The notes: generated by a model not told the origin, from the sequence alone. Shown: positions 41,126-50,148, counted from the stretch's first letter. The stretch: 64,000 nucleotides of DNA from Dyella sp. C9 (GCF_003332825.1 NZ_QIRF01000003.1:124001-188000); one strand, 5' to 3'. Program-made: numbers and translations.

Positions 41126-42370
41126 ATGTCGCCGTTCGCGTCCCTGCGGGAACTCACCACCACCCAGCGTCATACCGTGCTGGCCAGTTTCCTGGGCTGG
41201 ACGCTGGACGCCTTCGATTACTTCCTGCTCACCTTCGTCATCGTGGCGGTGGCGCAGGAGTTCCACGCCGACAAATCGCAGGTGGCCTACGGCCTGCTGC
41301 TGACCCTGGCGGCACGCCCGCTCGGCGCCCTGCTGTTTGGCCGTCTGGCCGACCGTTACGGACGGCGTCCGGTGCTGATGCTCGACGTGATCCTGTTCTC
41401 GCTGTTCGAGCTGGCCACCGCGTTCTCCACCTCGCTCACCATGCTGCTGGTGCTGCGCTTCCTGTTCGGCGTGGCCATGGGCGGCGAGTGGGGCATCGGC
41501 GCCTCGCTGGCGATGGAGTCGATTCCGCCGAAGGCGCGCGGCGTGGTTTCGGGCCTGCTGCAGAGCGGTTATCCCTGCGGCTTCTTCCTTGGCGCGCTGG
41601 TCAACTGGCTGCTGGTGGACCACATCGGCTGGCGCGGACTGTTCATCGTCGGTGCGCTGCCGGCGATGCTGGTGCTGTACATCCGCCGCACGGTGCCGGA
41701 GTCCGAAGTGTGGCAGCAGGAGCGCGCCACCCAGGGCAAGCAGGGCCTGCTCGCCTCGATGCGCGGCCATTGGAAGCTGGCCATCTACCTGATGCTGTTG
41801 ATGATGGCGTTCAACATGTTCAGCCATGGCTCGCAGGACCTGTACCACACCTTCGAGGAAGAGAGCCTGCACCTGCCCACCGGTTCGGGCGTGGCCTTCA
41901 TGCTGGTGGCGATGCTCAACCTGGGTGCGCTGGTGGGTGGCGTGTTCTTCGGTGCCCTGTCCGAGCGCATCGGCCGCCGCCGCGCCATCATCCTGGCGGC
42001 GCTGCTGGCGATCCCGGTCATTCCGCTATGGATGTACGGCGGCTCGCTGTGGGCCCTGGCGCTGGGCGCCTTCCTGATCCAGGTGATGGTGCAGGGCGCC
42101 TGGGGCGTGGTGCCTACCCATCTCAACGAGCTGGCGCCGGAAGGCATGCGCGGCACCTTGCCCGGCTTCGCCTACCAGACCGGCAACCTGCTGGCCTCGG
42201 TGACGGCCAATACCCAGCTGTGGATCGCCGGGGTGTACGGCGGCAACCTGGCCTTCGCCATGTCGGCCTGGATCGCCGGCGTAGCGGTGCTGCTGGCCGT
42301 GCTGGCCTGGCTGGGCCCCGAGGCCCGTGGCGTGCGCTTCGGCCAGCCCCGCGGTGGTACGGGCGGCTGA
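41126..42370 (+). CDS. MFS transporter, sialate/lactate (JenA-NanT)-like
   Basis: About 414 residues with 12 predicted membrane helices. The MFS signature between helices 2 and 3 is GRLADRYGRRPVL, repeated as GALSERIGRRRAI in the second half. FLGWTLDAFDYFLLTFV at helix 1 resembles the carboxylate transporters of the sialate:H+ symporter subfamily. GGAG six bases before ATG 41126 fixes this start, although ATG 41114 is in frame. A monocarboxylate substrate is likely but unproven. Confidence 0.85.
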   Translation: MSPFASLRELTTTQRHTVLASFLGWTLDAFDYFLLTFVIVAVAQEFHADKSQVAYGLLLTLAARPLGALLFGRLADRYGRRPVLMLDVILFSLFELATAFSTSLTMLLVLRFLFGVAMGGEWGIGASLAMESIPPKARGVVSGLLQSGYPCGFFLGALVNWLLVDHIGWRGLFIVGALPAMLVLYIRRTVPESEVWQQERATQGKQGLLASMRGHWKLAIYLMLLMMAFNMFSHGSQDLYHTFEEESLHLPTGSGVAFMLVAMLNLGALVGGVFFGALSERIGRRRAIILAALLAIPVIPLWMYGGSLWALALGAFLIQVMVQGAWGVVPTHLNELAPEGMRGTLPGFAYQTGNLLASVTANTQLWIAGVYGGNLAFAMSAWIAGVAVLLAVLAWLGPEARGVRFGQPRGGTGG

Positions 42371-42419
42371 GCGCCCGGGCTGCTAGAATCCCCGGTTTGG
42401 ATCCATCACGAGACACGCA

Positions 42420-42905
42420 ATGAAGGCTGGCAAGGACAAGGTCATCTCGCTCCACTACACGCTGACGGTGGACGGGGAGAAGATCGAGAGCTCCCTCGAT
42501 CGCAACGAACCGCTGTGGGTGCTGCTGGGCCACGGCCAGCTGATTCCGGGCCTGGAAAAGGCGCTGGAAGACCACGAGGCCGGCGAGAGCCTGCAGGTCG
42601 AAGTGGCGCCGGCCGAAGGCTATGGCGAGCGCCAGGAAGGCCTGACCCAGCGCGTGCCGAAGAAGTACTTCCAGCAGGCGGGCAAGCTCAAGCCGGGCAT
42701 GACCACCGTGCTGGCGCTGAAGGAAGGCGGCCACCGCGTGGTGGTGGTGCAGAAGGTCGGCATGACCACGGTCGACGTGGACCTCAACCACCCGATGGCC
42801 GGCAAGACGCTGAACTTCGACGTCACCCTCAATGAAGTGCGCGAAGGGACCGAGGAAGAGGTCGCCCACGGCCACGCCCACCCGCCGGGCGCCGAGGCGC
42901 ACTGA
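42420..42905 (+). CDS. slyD: FKBP-type peptidyl-prolyl isomerase SlyD
   Basis: 161 residues. The SlyD-like FKBP domain is interrupted by the IF chaperone insert (AEGYGERQEGLTQRVPKKYF). The C-terminal metal-binding tail is short (HGHAHPPGAEAH) compared with E. coli SlyD, so nickel binding is probably reduced. A -10-like TAGAAT lies at 42384. The PPIase folds proline-limited proteins in the cytosol. Confidence 0.93.
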   Translation: MKAGKDKVISLHYTLTVDGEKIESSLDRNEPLWVLLGHGQLIPGLEKALEDHEAGESLQVEVAPAEGYGERQEGLTQRVPKKYFQQAGKLKPGMTTVLALKEGGHRVVVVQKVGMTTVDVDLNHPMAGKTLNFDVTLNEVREGTEEEVAHGHAHPPGAEAH

Positions 42906-42925
42906 GCTCCCGATAGCTCTCGCCG

Positions 42926-43006
42926 GCAGGAGCGCATCCTGCGCGCGACAAGCCCAGGGAGCGGTAACGGCATAGCTCTGCGGTCGCGCACTGGGTGCGC
43001 TCCTGC
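42926..43006. repeat. GCAGGAGCGCAC palindromic repeat, copy 2
   Basis: Arms at 42926-42948 and 42984-43006, related to copy 1 (18548) by the shared outer GCAGGAGCGCA and inner TGCGCGA sequences. The arms are imperfect (mismatches in the middle), while the right arm is identical to that of copy 1 in the compared positions. It lies between convergent slyD and ohr. Confidence 0.75.
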
Positions 43007-43026
43007 AGGGCGCGATACACCACTTG

Positions 43027-43062
43027 AAACAACAACGGCGCCTCAGGGCGCCGTTGTTGTTT
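43027..43062. terminator. Terminator between slyD and ohr
   Basis: AAACAACAACGGCGCC-TCAG-GGCGCCGTTGTTGTTT, perfect 16-base arms with A-rich and T-rich ends, so it can serve both convergent transcripts. Confidence 0.85.
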
Positions 43063-43080
43063 TCGCTTGTCGCAGACCGA

Positions 43081-43509
43081 TCACACCAGGGTGATCTGCA
43101 CGTCCACGTTGCCGCGCGTCGCGTGCGAGTACGGGCAGATGTCGCGGTGGGCGGTGTCCACCAGCTCCTGCGCCACGGCGCGGTCGATCCCCGGCAGGCT
43201 CACGTCGAGCTTCACCGCGATGCCGAAACCGGTGGGTTCGCGCGGGCCGATGCCGACATGCGCGGTCACCGAGGCGTCCTTCAGCGTCACGCCCTTCTGG
43301 CGGGCCACAAAACGCACCGCGCCTTCGAAACAGGCCGCGTAGCCGGCGGCGAACAGCTGCTCCGGATTGCTGCCGGCGCCACCCGGGCCGCCCAGGCCCT
43401 TGGGCACCACCAACTGCAGGTCGAGCACGCCGTCGTCGCTCTTGGCATGGCCTTCGCGGCCGCCGTGCACGGTGGCGGTGGCGGTGTAGAGAATCTTGCT
43501 GATGTTCAT
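43081..43509 (-). CDS. ohr: Organic hydroperoxide reductase Ohr
   Basis: 142-residue OsmC/Ohr-fold thiol peroxidase that reduces organic (fatty-acid) hydroperoxides. Both active-site cysteines are present, Cys60 (GYAACFEG) and Cys125 (DICPYSHAT), and Arg19 of GGREG is retained. Length and sequence match Xanthomonas Ohr. It lies three bases downstream of ohrR and is presumably repressed by it. Confidence 0.96.
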   Translation of the reverse strand: MNISKILYTATATVHGGREGHAKSDDGVLDLQLVVPKGLGGPGGAGSNPEQLFAAGYAACFEGAVRFVARQKGVTLKDASVTAHVGIGPREPTGFGIAVKLDVSLPGIDRAVAQELVDTAHRDICPYSHATRGNVDVQITLV

Positions 43510-43512
43510 GAC

Positions 43513-43971
43513 TTAGTCCTCGCTGGGGGAGAGTTGGATCTGTCGGGTGAGTCGCTTCAGTTCATCGCGCAGCGTCTGCATCTGGTCGATCGACAGTTGC
43601 ATGCACTGGGCGAGACATTCGGGAATGCCGCTGGCCTTTTCACGCAGGGCCAGACCGGCATCGGTGAGACGGATATCCACTTCGCGCTCGTCCTGCTGGC
43701 GGCGTTGGCGGCTGACCAGCCCGGCGGACTGCAGTCGCTTGAGCAGGGGCGTGAGGGTGCCCGAGTCCAGTTGCAGCCGTTGGCCCAGTTCGCGCACGGT
43801 CAGTCCGTCCTGTTCCCACAGCACCAGCATCACCAGGTACTGCGGATAGGTCAGGCCCAGCGGCTCCAGCAGCGGCCGGTACAGGCCGGTAACCGAGCGC
43901 GACGCCGCATACAGTGCAAAGCACAGTTGCTGGTCGAGCAGGAGCTGCTGGGGAGTGGCTTCGCGTTTCAT
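43513..43971 (-). CDS. ohrR: MarR-family repressor OhrR (2-Cys type)
   Basis: 152 residues with a winged helix-turn-helix domain (LTVRELGQRLQLDSGTLTPLLKRL). The peroxide-sensing cysteine is Cys17 (QQLCFALYAASR), with the tyrosines that activate it at 31 and 42. Resolving cysteine candidates are Cys119 and Cys123, as in the Xanthomonas 2-Cys class. Organic hydroperoxides oxidise Cys17 and release the DNA. The start at 43971 is the family start; ATG 44013 lies inside the operator. Confidence 0.93.
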   Translation of the reverse strand: MKREATPQQLLLDQQLCFALYAASRSVTGLYRPLLEPLGLTYPQYLVMLVLWEQDGLTVRELGQRLQLDSGTLTPLLKRLQSAGLVSRQRRQQDEREVDIRLTDAGLALREKASGIPECLAQCMQLSIDQMQTLRDELKRLTRQIQLSPSED

Positions 43972-43991
43972 GGGGCAAATGCTAAGTGCAA

Positions 43992-44015
43992 AATTAAATT
44001 GTGTACAATTCAATT
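43992..44015. promoter_or_regulatory. OhrR operator
   Basis: An AT-rich interrupted palindrome centred on AATTGTGTACAATT just upstream of ohrR, in DNA that is otherwise very GC-rich. Position and sequence (AATT-type half sites) match operators of OhrR in Xanthomonas and Bacillus. It should cover the ohrR-ohr promoter and give autoregulation. Confidence 0.78.
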
Positions 44016-44090
44016 TTTCGATGGCAACGATAGGCCGAGCCTAAGGTGCCCGGTCGCAGCCGATGTGAAGGGAAGGCCGGCCCTGGCCGG

Positions 44091-44663
44091 TCAGTCGAGC
44101 AGGCGCTTGCCGAAGGCGAAGTGATCGCGCCAGTACGGCCCGTCGATGTCGTCCAGGCGGACGGTGCCGCCGCTGTTGGGGGCGTGCACGAAGCGACCCT
44201 TGCCCACGTAGACGCCCACGTGGCTGATGCCGCCGGTGCCGCCGAAGAACACCAGGTCGCCACTGACCAGGTCGGTCATCTGGCGGACCTGCTGCCCGTT
44301 GAGCTGGGCCATTTCGCGTGAGCTGTGCGGCAGCATCAGGCCAGCCGCGTTGCGGTAGATGTAGTCGACCAGGCCGCTGCAGTCGAAGCCGCCGTCCGGT
44401 GTGTTGCCGCCCCAGCGGTAGGGCGTGCCGACCAGGGCGATGGCGCGGAACAGCACGTCATTGGCCGTGCCGGCGTTGCCGGCCGGCGCGCGGGCGGGCA
44501 GGTTGGCCAGGCCGGAGCGGGAATCCTTGTAGGTGGGCTCGGGCCGGCGCGGGCTGCTGGAACAGGCCGCCAGCAGCAGGATGGCCGTGCCCAGAAGCCA
44601 TGGCCGCGCCGTTCGCCACGGCGCGGGCGATAAAGACGGAGCGTCGACGTCCGGGCACATCAT
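44091..44663 (-). CDS. NlpC/P60 (C40) peptidoglycan endopeptidase, lipoprotein
   Basis: 190 residues. Signal peptide with lipobox LLLAAC, then the NlpC/P60 domain with catalytic Cys in FDCSGLVDYIY, His in ISHVGVYVG and the third His in FVHAPN. It cuts peptide stems in peptidoglycan, as E. coli Spr/MepS does. The start among three nearby ATGs (44678, 44663, 44660) is not certain. Confidence 0.92.
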   Translation of the reverse strand: MMCPDVDAPSLSPAPWRTARPWLLGTAILLLAACSSSPRRPEPTYKDSRSGLANLPARAPAGNAGTANDVLFRAIALVGTPYRWGGNTPDGGFDCSGLVDYIYRNAAGLMLPHSSREMAQLNGQQVRQMTDLVSGDLVFFGGTGGISHVGVYVGKGRFVHAPNSGGTVRLDDIDGPYWRDHFAFGKRLLD

Positions 44664-44751
44664 GCATCCCCTCAGCATGGATTGGTGCCGAGGTTAGCAA
44701 ATCAATGGCTTGCCGGATAGTTCTCAGTCGGGCTCGAACTGTTCTCGCCGG

Positions 44752-46083
44752 TCATGAGCCGGGTGGTTCCACCGTGAGATTGCGCTCGCTGACGGTGTGG
44801 CCATTGCGGTCCCAGGCCACCAGCCGGTACGTGCCGGGTCGCAGGTACAGGGTGTTCATGGTGTTGTCCGCGGAGAAGACATAGCGGTCGGCGGGAATGG
44901 CGTCAGGGCCCTCGTTGGCGTAGCGGGCTTCGACCACGCAAGGCAGCTGGCGCTGGCAGATTTCCGAGGAAACCACGCGGGGCTGCCGTGTACCGGCCAG
45001 GGCGAGCCAGTGCGGGCGGCGCTGATGGCCGGATGGGGGGAGGATCACGTCGACGTCGTGACGGGTCGGATCGGAAGCCCATACGCTGCCGCTCTGCCGG
45101 CTGATCAACACGGAAGGCCCCTCCACTGGGAACTGCGCATAGAGCTGCTGGTACAGATCGGTGCGGGGCATCGGGCCAATGTCCCGCCAGCGGGTCTGGT
45201 CGATCGATAGCGGGTCAAAGCCGCTGAGCTGCTTGAGCTGCATGGCCATGGGCTGGATGGTGCCGCCCAGGTTGCCTGGCGCCTTGTCGATGTGGGCATA
45301 GCCCGCATGCACGAACAGCCTTGCGTGCGGGTCCTTGGCAAAGACCTGCTGGTAGAGCAGGCGCGCCTGGCCCGCCTCGCGGTCGGCCAGCACGTCCGCA
45401 TCCGATTCATAGGCGACCACGTGGAAGCCCAGCCGGATCGCCTCGCGGATGATGTCGCCGTAGAGCGGTTCATGCAGGTATTCGCTGCCGGACGTGGCGA
45501 TCGGGTAGCCGCGCTGCATCAGCCCGGTGTCGCTGTTGCTCAACGCCTCGGCGGCGAAGTAGTTGAAGCCCTCGGCACGCAGCTTGGGCAGCAGGGCCAG
45601 GGTCAGTTCGCGGGTGTGCGCGTCGTGGTGCGCTTCGTTGATCATCACGATGCGCCGATTGGTGGCGAGTTTGGCGATCTCGTTCGCGGCGTCGCTGGCC
45701 TGCCAATCGTTGGGCGAGGGCAGCGGCACCGGCGTCTGTACCCGGTTGTCGAACGGGAAATGCAGGATCGCCTCGTCGTACAAGCCCAGCTCGTCTTCGG
45801 TCGACGACAGCAACTGCTGGTCGATCAGGCGATCGTCTTGGCTCAGCTGCGGCATCACTTCCTTGAGGTAGAGATAGCGCGCCAGGTCGTTCTTGATGTG
45901 CGCGGTTTCCGTATACAGGTCGCGGGATACCTGGGTTCCGGACGATGCGGTGGCCGGTTGCTGCGCCTGTTGCTGGCCGGCATGCGAAACAGGCGCCAGC
46001 GTGGCCATCAGGGCAACGCTGCAGGCCAGCGAAATCCACCGCGTGACTGCCATCCTCTGGGACTTCACCACGGTCGTGTCCAT
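44752..46083 (-). CDS. Secreted ChaN/EreA-like protein of unknown function
   Basis: 443 residues with a Sec signal peptide (hydrophobic segment about 16-30, cleavage near SHA). The central part has IVMINEAHHDAHTRELTLALLPKL, FNYFAAEAL and LFVHAGYAHIDK, a His/Glu arrangement seen in the ChaN and erythromycin-esterase-like fold. A C-terminal beta-domain follows. The substrate is not known and no macrolide link is implied. ATG 46053 is an alternative start. The gene diverges from the dadA-like gene with only 52 bases between them. Confidence 0.65.
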   Translation of the reverse strand: MDTTVVKSQRMAVTRWISLACSVALMATLAPVSHAGQQQAQQPATASSGTQVSRDLYTETAHIKNDLARYLYLKEVMPQLSQDDRLIDQQLLSSTEDELGLYDEAILHFPFDNRVQTPVPLPSPNDWQASDAANEIAKLATNRRIVMINEAHHDAHTRELTLALLPKLRAEGFNYFAAEALSNSDTGLMQRGYPIATSGSEYLHEPLYGDIIREAIRLGFHVVAYESDADVLADREAGQARLLYQQVFAKDPHARLFVHAGYAHIDKAPGNLGGTIQPMAMQLKQLSGFDPLSIDQTRWRDIGPMPRTDLYQQLYAQFPVEGPSVLISRQSGSVWASDPTRHDVDVILPPSGHQRRPHWLALAGTRQPRVVSSEICQRQLPCVVEARYANEGPDAIPADRYVFSADNTMNTLYLRPGTYRLVAWDRNGHTVSERNLTVEPPGS

Positions 46084-46100
46084 CGCTCGAGCTCCCGGGG

Positions 46101-46129
46101 TTAGGGTCGGGCCGTTGCGACGCTACAAT
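46101..46129 (+). promoter_or_regulatory. Candidate promoter of the dadA-like gene, possibly leaderless
   Basis: TTAGGG (46101-46106), 17-base spacer, TACAAT (46124-46129). The ATG at 46136 is where transcription would be expected to begin, and no ribosome-binding sequence is present, so the mRNA may be leaderless. Confidence 0.5.
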
Positions 46130-46135
46130 AGCTTT

Positions 46136-47395
46136 ATGGATGCTTCACGCAGTGATGTGTTGATTCTGGGCGGCGGCGTCATCGGCCTGGCCTGTGCGTA
46201 TTACCTGCTGAAGTCCGGAGCTACCGTGCGCGTTTTGGAGCAGGGTACCCCGGGTTGCGGCAGTTCGCACGGCAATTGTGGAACGATCACCCCCAGCCAC
46301 GCCGCGCCCCTGGCCATGCCGGGTATGGTGGGGGTTGCCCTGCGCTCGATGTTGCGGGCCGACGCGCCGCTTTACCTCAACCCCCGTTTCGACGGCGCGC
46401 GCCTGCGCTGGCTGCTCGGCTTTGCCGGGCACTGCAATTGGCGCGACTTCGAGCAGGCGGCACAGGCGCGTTCGACCATCCTCCAGCATTCACGCCAGCT
46501 GCTGGCGCGGCTGGTCCGCGAAGAGCGCATCGACTGTGAATTCGGCGAGGAAGGCGAGCTCTACGTCTATCGGACGGCCAGGGCGTTGGACAACGACGAA
46601 CGCCATCATGCGCGGCTGCTGGATCGCCTGGGCGTGGAAGTGCAGCGCCTGCGCGGCGAGGAAGTGCAGGCGCGCGAGCCGGCACTGAAGCCTGGCGTGG
46701 CGGGCGGGCTGTTCCATCCCGGCGATGCGCGCCTGCGTCCGGATCGCTATGCGGCGGAGCTGGCGCATCGAGTCACCGCGTTGGGTGGGGCCATCGAGGC
46801 CGGTGCGCGCATCGATCACCTGGGCACCGAGGGTGGACGGATCGATCACGTGCGCACCACGCGTGGCGTGTTCCGCGGTGAGCAGGTCGTGATGGCACTC
46901 GGTGCCTGGTCACCGCTGCTGGGCAGGCAGCTTGGGCTGCGCCTGCCAATGCAGCCGGGCAAGGGCTACTCGTTGACGTATACCCGTCCTGCGCTGGCGC
47001 CGCGTCACGCGCTGGTGCTGCGCGAGGCGGCGGTATGCGTCACCACCTGGGAGAGTGGCTTTCGCCTGGGCAGCACCATGGAGTTCTCCGGTTATGCCGA
47101 AGGCCTCAATCGCACGCGCCTCGACGCCTTGCGGCGCGGCGCGGCGCAGGGCCTGCATGTGCCCGAGGGCCCGGAATTGCTAGAGGAGTGGTGGGGCTGG
47201 CGCCCCATGAGCATGGACGAGGTGCCAATCATCGGTCCGAGCACGCGCTGGTCCAACCTGCTGCTGGCCACCGCGCACGGCATGCTTGGCGTCAGCATGT
47301 CGGCGGCCACCGGCGAGCTGGTGGCCGCGCTGGCGCGCGGCCATGTGCCAGCGATCGACCCCAGGCCGTACGCGCCGGCACGCTTCCGGCTGTGA
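46136..47395 (+). CDS. FAD-dependent D-amino acid dehydrogenase-like (DadA family)
   Basis: 419-residue flavoprotein of the DAO family. The FAD-binding motif is GGGVIGLACAYYLLKSGATVRVLEQ (residues 11 onward), and GWRPMSMDEVPIIGP and ATAHGMLGVSMSAATGELVA are C-terminal family motifs. DadA-type enzymes oxidise D-amino acids to oxo acids with quinone as acceptor; a hydroxyproline-dehydrogenase function is also possible. No alanine racemase or Lrp gene is adjacent. Confidence 0.85.
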   Translation: MDASRSDVLILGGGVIGLACAYYLLKSGATVRVLEQGTPGCGSSHGNCGTITPSHAAPLAMPGMVGVALRSMLRADAPLYLNPRFDGARLRWLLGFAGHCNWRDFEQAAQARSTILQHSRQLLARLVREERIDCEFGEEGELYVYRTARALDNDERHHARLLDRLGVEVQRLRGEEVQAREPALKPGVAGGLFHPGDARLRPDRYAAELAHRVTALGGAIEAGARIDHLGTEGGRIDHVRTTRGVFRGEQVVMALGAWSPLLGRQLGLRLPMQPGKGYSLTYTRPALAPRHALVLREAAVCVTTWESGFRLGSTMEFSGYAEGLNRTRLDALRRGAAQGLHVPEGPELLEEWWGWRPMSMDEVPIIGPSTRWSNLLLATAHGMLGVSMSAATGELVAALARGHVPAIDPRPYAPARFRL

Positions 47396-47454
47396 TATTG
47401 ACGTCGCCTGCTCGTGTGCTCGCCTAGGGTGCACGGTGGAACCGGGAGAACCGC

Positions 47455-48801
47455 ATGGCTGACAGCTTCGACCTGATCGTGCTTGGTGGCGGCTCCGGCG
47501 GCCTGGCCGCAGCACTCCGCGCGGCGCGCTACGGCGCGCGCGTGGCGTTGCTCGAGCCCGCGGCACTGGGGGGTACCTGCGTCAACGCTGGCTGCGTGCC
47601 GAAGAAGGCATTGTGGTATGCCGCACAGCTGGCGCAGGGCCAGCGGCTGGCGCTGGACTACGGTTTCGCCAGTTCGCCTGGTCGACTCGACTGGGAGCAC
47701 TTCCGCCTGCTGCGCCAGTCCTACATCGAGGGCATTCGCGAGCGCTATGCCGCGCGATTGGCCGAGTCCGGCATCCAGGTGTTCGCCGAGTCCGGCCGAT
47801 TCGTTTCGCCCCATACCGTGGCGACCTCCAGCGGCGATGAACTGGGCGCCACCCAGATTGTGATTGCCACCGGCAGCCGTCCGCGCCGGCTCGACCTGCC
47901 GGGATTCGAGCTGGGCATGGTCTCGGATGACATCTTTGCGCTGCGCAGTCTTCCTTCCCGCATCGCGGTCGTGGGTGGCGGCTATGTGGCGGTGGAATTC
48001 GCCGGCCTGCTGCGCTCGCTGGGCAGCGAGGTGAGCCTCCTGGTGCGCAGCCGCCTGCTGCCCGGTTTCGACGAGGAACTGGTGGATGCCCTGGAAGAGC
48101 ACATGCGCCTGCAAGGCATCACCGTCACCCATGGCATACGCGCCGAGGGCTTGCGCCGTGAGGCCGGCGGCCTGGTCTTCGACGATGGCGTGCATGGCCC
48201 GGCGGAAGCCTGCGATGCGGTGCTGTGGGCAGTCGGCCGCGTGCCCAACAGCGATCGTCTGGATCTGGATGCCGCGGGCGTACGTGTGGATACGCAAGGG
48301 CACGTGCTTACCGATGGCTGGCAGAACACCAGCGCGCCGGGGATCTACGCGGTCGGTGATGTCACCGGGCGTGCTGAACTGACACCGGTTGCGGTGGCGG
48401 CCGGACGGCGCCTGGCTGATCGGCTGTTCGGTGGCCAACCGGACAGCCGGCTCGAGTACGAACTCATTCCGAGCGTGGTGTTCGCCGAACCGCCGCTGGC
48501 CATGGTCGGCCTTACCGAACAGCAGGCGCGCGCAACGCATGGCGAGCAGCTCAGGGTCTATCACACACGCTTCCGGCCCCTGCAATGGGCGGTGGCGGGG
48601 TGGCAGGAGCAGACCCAGATGAAGGTCCTCTGTGTGGGCGACGACGAGCGCGTGGTCGGCATCCATGTGCTCGGGCCCGGCGCCGAGGAGATGCTGCAGG
48701 GCTTTGCCGTGGCCATGAAGATGGGACTGCGCAAGCGCGACCTGGAGGCGACCGTGGCGATTCACCCCAGTTCGGCCGAAGAACTCGTGCTGATCGGCTG
48801 A
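47455..48801 (+). CDS. gor: Glutathione-disulfide reductase
   Basis: 448 residues. FAD site GGGSGG (11-16), redox-active GGTCVNAGCVPKK with Cys42 and Cys47, NADPH-domain GGGYVAVEFAGLL, and the C-terminal catalytic HPSSAEE (His437). The length and motif pattern fit bacterial glutathione reductase, rather than mercuric reductase, which has an N-terminal metal domain. It keeps glutathione reduced, relevant to the fghA and GST genes nearby. Confidence 0.94.
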   Translation: MADSFDLIVLGGGSGGLAAALRAARYGARVALLEPAALGGTCVNAGCVPKKALWYAAQLAQGQRLALDYGFASSPGRLDWEHFRLLRQSYIEGIRERYAARLAESGIQVFAESGRFVSPHTVATSSGDELGATQIVIATGSRPRRLDLPGFELGMVSDDIFALRSLPSRIAVVGGGYVAVEFAGLLRSLGSEVSLLVRSRLLPGFDEELVDALEEHMRLQGITVTHGIRAEGLRREAGGLVFDDGVHGPAEACDAVLWAVGRVPNSDRLDLDAAGVRVDTQGHVLTDGWQNTSAPGIYAVGDVTGRAELTPVAVAAGRRLADRLFGGQPDSRLEYELIPSVVFAEPPLAMVGLTEQQARATHGEQLRVYHTRFRPLQWAVAGWQEQTQMKVLCVGDDERVVGIHVLGPGAEEMLQGFAVAMKMGLRKRDLEATVAIHPSSAEELVLIG

Positions 48802-48857
48802 CGGGAGAGGTAGGCCTGGGTACGGCGGACTTGCCCCGAGCCCGTTAAACTCGAACC

Positions 48858-49643
48858 ATGAGCCATCCGATCTACACGCTTCGTCGCGGCACTGCGCCGC
48901 TGCTGATCAGCCTGCCGCACGACGGCAGCCATGTTCCCGAGGCCATTGCGGCACGCATGCATCCGCATGGGCAGCGCTCGGTCGATACCGACTGGCACAT
49001 GGCCCGCCTGTATAGCCCGCTGGCCGAAGCGCTGGGCGCGAGCCTGCTGCATCCGCTGGCCTCGCGTTACGTGGTGGACCTCAATCGTCCTGCTGACGGT
49101 CAGGCTTTGTACCCCGGACGCCGCGAAACCGGCCTGGTTTCCACCATTGGCTTCGATGGCGAGCCGCTTTATCTCGAGGGGCAGGAGCCTTCGTCCGAGG
49201 AAATTCAACAGCGAGTGAATGCCTATTGGCGTCCGTACCACGATGCCCTGTCGCAAGAACTTGAACGACTGCTCGCCGAACACGGCCGCGTTGTGCTGTG
49301 GGAAGGTCACTCCATCCGCAGTCGCGTGCCCATGCTGTTCGAGGGCCAGCTGCCCGACCTCAACGTGGGCACCGCCGATGGCGCCAGTTGCTCGGCGGGT
49401 TTGCAGCAGCGCCTGTCGGGTGTGCTGCAGGCGCAGTCGCGCTACAGCCACGTGGTGAACGGGCGCTTCAAGGGTGGCTATATCACGCGTCATTACGGCA
49501 ACCCGCCGAAGGGTGTCGAAGCGGTGCAGCTGGAGATGGCGCAGGTCAACTACATGGACGAAGACAGCTTCGCGTATGACGAGGCGAAGGCCGCCGAGGT
49601 GCAGCTGACCATCGGCCGATTGCTGCGCGAATGCCTCGCATGA
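48858..49643 (+). CDS. hutG: N-formylglutamate deformylase
   Basis: 261 residues, N-formylglutamate amidohydrolase family, which cleaves N-formylglutamate to glutamate and formate in histidine degradation. Conserved features are SLPHDGSHVPE, the VDTDWHM segment, VVDLNRPADG and EGHSIRSRVPMLFEG. No other hut gene accompanies it in this window. Confidence 0.92.
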   Translation: MSHPIYTLRRGTAPLLISLPHDGSHVPEAIAARMHPHGQRSVDTDWHMARLYSPLAEALGASLLHPLASRYVVDLNRPADGQALYPGRRETGLVSTIGFDGEPLYLEGQEPSSEEIQQRVNAYWRPYHDALSQELERLLAEHGRVVLWEGHSIRSRVPMLFEGQLPDLNVGTADGASCSAGLQQRLSGVLQAQSRYSHVVNGRFKGGYITRHYGNPPKGVEAVQLEMAQVNYMDEDSFAYDEAKAAEVQLTIGRLLRECLA

Positions 49644-49830
49644 GCGCAAGAAGCTTCGCTGCTTGTTAGGGACTTGCAATGTCAAGATGCGCGCAGCGGA
49701 AATCTCGCGCGCATGCGGCAAATGCACGGTTTCGATGTACAAAGAAACATGCCATGTTTTAGCCGTCGCGCCACCCGTGTCGCCGGGTTCCGGCCGGGTC
49801 CGCGGCATTCGACGTTCGAGGCTCATCAAC

Positions 49831-50100
49831 ATGCGTAAGTTCGCGATCGCTTCCCTCCTCCTGGCGGGTGTCGCCCTCTCCGGTTCCGTGCTGGCCCAGG
49901 ACGCTGCCCCCCAGGCTGCGCCCGCGACCAAGCCGGCGGCAGCTGCCCAGCCGGCCAGCTCGTCTTCCTCTTCTTCCTCGCACCACCACAACAAGAAGAA
50001 CAAGACCACGCCGCAGCCCGGTCAGCCCAACCAGAAGGGCGGTCACTCGGCCAAGCGCACCGCCAAGTCGACCCAGCCGCAGACCGAAGCCAGCCACTGA
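49831..50100 (+). CDS. Small secreted low-complexity protein
   Basis: 89 residues: Sec signal peptide (cleavage likely after LAQ/VLA near residue 22), then an Ala/Pro stretch, a run of Ser and His, and a basic Lys/Thr/Gln-rich tail (HHHNKKNKTTPQ). It is not a known family, but its His-Lys tail resembles that of the second MXKDX protein at 23202, without the Met repeats. Probably disordered and periplasmic. No clear promoter assignment. Confidence 0.7.
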   Translation: MRKFAIASLLLAGVALSGSVLAQDAAPQAAPATKPAAAAQPASSSSSSSSHHHNKKNKTTPQPGQPNQKGGHSAKRTAKSTQPQTEASH

Positions 50101-50114
50101 AGTCCGCCGCAAGC

Positions 50115-50148
50115 AAAAAGCCCCGACGCACAAGCGCCGGGGCTTTTT
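50115..50148. terminator. Terminator between the secreted protein and ridA-like genes
   Basis: AAAAAGCCCCG and CGGGGCTTTTT frame a 12-base loop that can pair further (GCGC), giving a strong bidirectional terminator. Confidence 0.82.

Noticed and set aside
42962..42970. GGTAACGG as a further SigF -35 element
   Set aside because: It lies in the centre of a palindromic repeat between convergent genes, with no CGAA 16 bases on.
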